DNA from: Conoideocrella luteorostrata
Lineage: Eukaryota; Ascomycota; Sordariomycetes; Hypocreales; Clavicipitaceae
Reading direction: 5' to 3'
Assembly: GCA_032433595.1 (NCBI GenBank)
Contig: JASWJB010000494.1
Span: 1-22,024, forward strand
Length of the DNA: 22,024 nt
In this document: one piece after another, positions 18,083 to 22,024 of the stretch
Numbering within the stretch: position 1 is the first letter of the stretch
Layout of the letters: each line of letters opens with the position of its first letter
The notes under the pieces: generated by a model
Told to the model about the DNA's origin: nothing
Database searches by the model: none
What the model saw: only the letters and a program-made list of their open reading frames with translations
Translations under genes and position numbers: made by a program

Positions 18083-18894
18083 GTGTGTGTGGCAAGGCTC
18101 TCTTCCCGAACGTTGGCCGATAGGCATCGGTGATGGCTGAAAAATTGCTTTGAGCTGCTCATACAGCACAAGATGGATAACAGTCTCGGCTGTGCCCAAG
18201 TAGCTAGCACTTCATCCTCGATAGAGCCCCTGCCTGTATGCCCTCGGACCGAACGACCTGTCGGACACAATCCACACTGCCACTGTAGCGGCGCATTACA
18301 AGATCTCCACGCGACTGAGCCGCATCAAGCTGTAATCTCGTCTTCACCAGCCAGATTGGACTCGTAGCTGTTGCGGCTGCCAGGCCCGCAACGACAGCTC
18401 CCAAAGTATGTATAGCGGGCTGGTCGGGTGCAAAGGCCAGACACCGAACGCCGAGTTGTTTGCAGTTGCCGTGGACATAAAAAACTTCACGGCGGTTGCA
18501 GGGACAACACCGGCTAGGCCGGGCCCAAGGCCGCGGAACAAGCCGCGCCACCCTTCTCGTCCACGTATTGTGCCGATACTACGAAATGTAGCATAAACGT
18601 GATAAAAGGGGCTTCTCGGTCCGTGAATCGGGCTGCGTGAACCGATGCTCGAAGACGCATATAGATCTGATTGGAGCCGGGTTCTTGACACGTCGAAAGA
18701 AGACGTAATGGTGGCTGTCATCATGCCACCCGTGCTGAGAATATGTTAGCATGGCATTCTTCACATCGGCATCGGAGCGTTTCGGGCCCTTACGCGCCGG
18801 CGAGGAGGTGTGCCCATGGCTGGCCGTACTCCATACCTGAGGCGCCTCTACCTCATTTACCGCAAGATGCGGCAGATGGGTGGCACCCACGACC
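18083..18894 (-). pseudogene. Mitochondrial carrier pseudogene (pyrimidine-nucleotide carrier type)
   Basis: Minus-strand pieces in order: QPWAHLLAGA, a good 59-bp intron (18793-18735, GTAAGG, TGCTAAC, TCTCAG), TGGMMTATIT with FDVSRTRLQSDLYAS, REGWRGLFRGLGPGLAGVVP, a frameshift at the A-run 18479-18484, HGNCKQLGVRCLAF, AAATATSPIWLVKTRLQLD, SGSVDCVRQVVRSEGIQ, another frameshift near 18230, then a TGA (18214-18212) inside GLYRG-SASYLGTAETVIHL. PIWLVKTR, with Trp in the P-x-[DE] slot, marks the nucleotide/folate/NAD carrier branch (Rim2/SLC25A33-like), which exchanges nucleotides across the inner mitochondrial membrane. Repeat 1 has Ser for the signature Pro. The third carrier repeat is missing, and the N-terminus is also frame-broken. 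Confidence 0.85.
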
Positions 18895-20058
18895 GTGTTC
18901 TCGGTGTCTCTGCTGGAGTGGAAGTGGGTTTACGTGATGGAAAGATTTCACCATTATCTCGGATCGGCAGAATGAACTTCCGTACGCAAAGAAATAATGA
19001 TTGACAGACGTCATATACGGTGCATATTCACTATTGTGACATTGAATATCCAGTCTTTTCCAGAGACAACCATGCCAGGCCTCACTAAAAAAAAACATGC
19101 TGAGTGGGACAAGAGGAGTGTGCTGGCGATGGTTTGATCTATTCCCGCTCCCAAATCCTCAGTGTTTACGGAGTACCTGACCTGCTACAGGCTGAACAAG
19201 TAGTCTGTCCCGCAGCACCACAGCTGAAGGAAGTGTACTAGCGTGGTCCGCTAGACGTGGAACTAGTACCCCTATAGCCCCCACAGATCTCCTTGCTAGT
19301 CCCCTACACGTCCTGACGTCTTTAGGGAATGCAAAAAGGCTCGCAGTCCCTGTTTTTTTTGGGAAATACCGCCTGTAATCCGGCGACCGACAGGCCGCCG
19401 CAGCAAGGCGAGTAAGTATGGTGTGTGGGCGCGTGGGCGTGTGCACGTGGGCAGGCGGGGGACAAAACTTGACACGCATTTGGACGAGTTAGCATGCGCT
19501 GGTTAGGCATTGATGCACGTTCATGGCTACGGTGGGAAGAATCATCCCCCCCTTTGCCGTGATAATTGCTTTGCGCCCAAGAGCTCAGCAGAGCCGTGAT
19601 GCCCTTGCCTATCGGCGTTGATGCGGCCTAGCAAACGGGACTCCGGGCCTACGGCACTAGGCCAAGCCAAGCCAAGCCAGATTTTGATCTCGTCGTGAAT
19701 GTTGAGCGTGTATATTGTGATGCTAGATGGTGGGCTATGAGACGTACGAGACCCTCCGATGCCGATGATGCTGACGACGCCGATGACGCTGATGATGCTG
19801 CTGACGAGGATTTTGTTAGTTAACGATGCCGCTGCGGACGAGAGTTTGTCACCTAATGATGTTGCTGATGATAATGTTGCTGCTGACTGAGAGGTCGTGT
19901 CCTACACCAGAGCCAAGTGAATGGCACGTTAACGCGCTTAAAACGGCGGCTACCTCCCTGCTTTTGCCACACACGCTTGGCGTCCGGATTTTTGCTCTAC
20001 TTTTCCTCGAAAATTCCCAACAGTGCACATTGTACCCGATTCCAACCCCAAGCGAAAT
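18895..20058. other. Long intergenic stretch, no gene recognised
   Basis: It contains a GAT/GAC/GCT trinucleotide tract (19757-19885, encoding Asp/Ala from an ATG at 19737 for 28 codons), GCCAA pentamer repeats (19661-19679) and a T-run near 19352. Frames on both strands lack recognisable motifs. The last 150 bp presumably hold the promoter of the GNAT gene. Confidence 0.5.
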
Positions 20059-20977
20059 ATGGCAAACACGAGCGAATTCCCACGCCCGCCCCCCCTCTAC
20101 TCTCTCCGGTCGGCGAGACTCGAAGATGTGGATCGCCTGGCCCTCGTCGGTATTGCTGGTTTTCGACATTCTCAAATATTCGAATTCGAACGCCCTTACT
20201 ATGAGAAGTACCCCCAGGATACTTTTAAGAGCTTCCAGGAGCTCTGGAGAGATCTCATTTGTGATCCCAACACCGTGACATTGGTCGCCGAAGATGACTA
20301 CGACGAACAAGAGGATAACCACGAGCCTTCTGTGCAGTCTCATATGTTTCCACGTCTTAAAAAACCCAATGGCAGGGTAATTGTGGGCGCAGCTTCCTGG
20401 ACGTACGAGGCTGGGTCCAAGCGGCGAGAACAGTTTGCATGCCCCAGAGGTAAGAAGCAACACCTTATCGTAGATAACAATTTGGCACTTGACTAAAGCA
20501 TATAAAACATCAAAAGCACAAAACTCAAGCCTTGTATCGATGCTTTTTGGCTTCTTCTCCACCAAGAAATCATCTCTCCGGCGCGATGAGATCTTGGACC
20601 GGACTCGTCGGGTGAATGAAGTTGTGGCCGCTGCAAATGAAAAGTAAGCACGGCAGATTCCGATGGGCTAATGATTTCTCATTCAGTTTTACAGGTATTT
20701 CAAGGGCTGTAATCTCTTGACCAAAATTGTGATCCATCCTGCGTACTGGCGCCGAGGCCATGGTACAATTTTCGTCAGTTGGGGGAAACGACTGGCGGAT
20801 ATGCATGGCGTCAACCAGGGCATGCTTCCATCGCGTATGGGTGAAAAGATAGCTTTCGCGGAAGGATTCGACCATATCGGGGACGTACATGTTGATGGAG
20901 ATGAAAAGAATCCAGAGGGGATTGACCTGGCTGTGGGGCTTTACAAATCTAAAAAACGAACCGCAACTGTTGGATAG
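20059..20977 (+). CDS. GNAT-family N-acetyltransferase, three exons
   Basis: Exons are 20059-20449, 20517-20643 and 20695-20977, with 67- and 51-bp introns (donors GTAAGA and GTAAGC). An alternative acceptor at 20498 is also in phase and would add six residues. The product is 266 residues. It starts RSARLEDVDRLALVGIAGF, then ERPYYEKYPQDTF and VIVGAASW; the acetyl-CoA motif is KIVIHPAYWRRGHG (residues 183-196), followed by WGKRLADMHGVNQG and GDEKNPEGIDL. This matches a fungal GNAT group with the same ends. The acceptor substrate is unknown. A low-complexity insertion (EDDYDEQEDNHEP) sits mid-protein. It converges on a paralogue 253 bp away. Confidence 0.9.
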
Positions 20978-21230
20978 AATTTGTTGAGACGAGAATAGCT
21001 ACTGTCAGGAAGATCAGTGCCGTAAATAGCTAGGTGGCAGAAAATAGTGGTGGAAGACAAAGGAATCGGAAGCAATCCCAGGCAGGAAGAAGAGGTATGA
21101 ATTGAAGCATTCTGAAGGGTCTGTCGGAGGAGGAATTGTGCAGACGCTTTACTAAAGATGAAGCCGCCAGTCTTATGCAGCACTGATGAAATTAAACCAG
21201 TCGAAAATTCCACCGGCAGGATTACTTGGA
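20978..21230. other. Intergenic space between convergent GNAT genes
   Basis: It must carry both 3' ends. No terminator motif or repeat stands out. Confidence 0.5.
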
Positions 21231-22008
21231 TCACGGCCTTGGTGTGTAAACACGTATCCCCATGCGAATGCCTTCAGGGTCGTCACTGTCTCCCGGTACG
21301 CTGATTCTCTCAATCAGCTCATACCCTAGATGCAAGTAGAGCTCTTCGCCCATAGCAGCGGCACTCACACCCTGACGCACGTTATCCATATCGGCCAGAT
21401 TCTGCCCCCACCTGACCATTTCTGAACCACGTCCCTTTCGCCAGTATTCAGGATGCAAAACGAGCATAGACATCTCGGCATCATTAGCGAAATTCCTTCA
21501 TTATTGTGTTAGCCTTGCATTCTACATCTGAGCCCTGCTAGCTCTCTCTTTTTCTCTCCTTTCATTAAGCTTAGTGTACCTACCGATGCAGAGCTTCTCC
21601 CTCCAACCTTGACCATATTTCGAAGTGACGCTGATTGAGATCTCGGTCTTGGAATTTTAGTAGCTCGGGACAGATTCCTTGTGAATCTATTAACAGTGCT
21701 GCACTATTCATAAGTCTGAATAGACTCACCTGTGTCATCCTTCAATTGGCCTTTGCGCTTAGATCCCTGCTCAAGGCTAAGAACGATGACTCCGACCACG
21801 ACCTTGTCTCCAGCCTCTGGTTGCTGCCATCCATTGTCGTCGGGAATGATGGCAGTTGTTTATTTGTTCTCGTCAGCCTTGTATTCATCTTTGATCACCA
21901 GAACGATGGATGCTTTGTTCTCAATGGCTGCTTTGAACTTGAGGCGATAAGAGAGAACGGTATCGCCAGGATATTTTTCATGGAATTGACGCTCCCATTG
22001 GAAGAGGG
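21231..22008 (-). CDS. GNAT paralogue, 5' end lost at window edge, one in-frame stop
   Basis: Exons read minus: about 22008-21730, 21686-21584 and 21495-21231, with introns of 43 and 88 bp (GTGAGT...TAATAG; GTAGGT...GCTAAC...GAAG). The pieces run WERQFHEKYPGDT, ASIVLVIKDEYKADENK, VVVGVIVLSLEQGS, ELLKFQDRDLNQRHFEIWSR, then the acetyl-CoA motif MLVLHPEYWRKGRGSEMV, WGQNLADMDNVRQG and GDSDDPEGIRMG. Order and wording parallel the gene at 20059. A TAA at 21862-21860 interrupts exon 1 without shifting frame, at a position where CAA would fit. Either it is a recent pseudogene or a base error near the contig end. The N-terminal ~50 residues lie outside the window. Confidence 0.75.
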
Positions 22009-22024
22009 GGGGGGAGGGGGGGGG
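22005..22024. other. Terminal G-run, possible sequencing artefact
   Basis: The last 20 bases are G apart from one A. They follow directly on coding sequence (LFQWERQF on the minus strand), where a proline-only run would be odd for this family. This looks like read-end or assembly noise. Confidence 0.6.

Noticed and set aside
19849..20565. Long minus-strand open frame of 238 codons
   Set aside because: It lies antisense to exons 1 and 2 of the GNAT gene, whose motifs and splice sites are clear; the frame has no recognisable domain.

Overview
The window looks like nuclear DNA of a filamentous ascomycete (Pezizomycotina). The supported genes are split by very short GT-AG introns, mostly 43-90 bp, with CTAAC/CTAAT-type branch sites. 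The recognisable families are fungal multigene families: SDR, F-box, GNAT, a fungal NTase, the NLR/TPR family and the SET family. I cannot name the species; Sordariomycetes/Hypocreales is a guess. The window may be a whole contig, because it opens inside a repeat and ends in a run of G broken by a single A.

Layout. 1-8.06 kb is bracketed by two inverted copies (about 85% identical) of a 141-bp repeat starting TGTTGAGATTAG, most likely LTR fragments. Between them lie a decayed gene with a nuclear-localisation-type basic cluster (183-888), an intact four-exon SDR gene (2558-3751), a fragment of an NLR-type protein (4441-4889), a small inverted-repeat unit (5.3-5.9 kb), a short acidic ORF (5607-5810), an intact two-exon gene of unknown function (6246-7001) and a 579-bp MITE with TTA target duplications (7309-7887). 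8.2-10.8 kb holds an intact nucleotidyltransferase-fold gene (8202-8951, minus), a small possible gene (9186-9501), the C-terminal stump of a SET-family gene (9645-10037, minus) and a wrecked His/Gln-rich gene with a CAG/CAA tract (10091-10782, minus). 12.2-14.0 kb is an intact three-exon F-box gene. 14.2-19 kb is mostly decayed DNA: an amino-acid permease, a Copia-like scrap, a tail-anchored-like membrane protein and a mitochondrial pyrimidine-nucleotide-type carrier, all broken. 20.0 kb to the end holds two convergent GNAT acetyltransferase paralogues, the first intact and the second running off the end with one in-frame stop.

The genes do not form an evident pathway or secondary-metabolite cluster. 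The region reads as accessory, repeat-rich DNA: a few intact single genes from expandable families set among relics of ordinary metabolic genes and transposable elements. Gene calls rest on reading frames, splice sites and remembered family motifs; no database search was possible.
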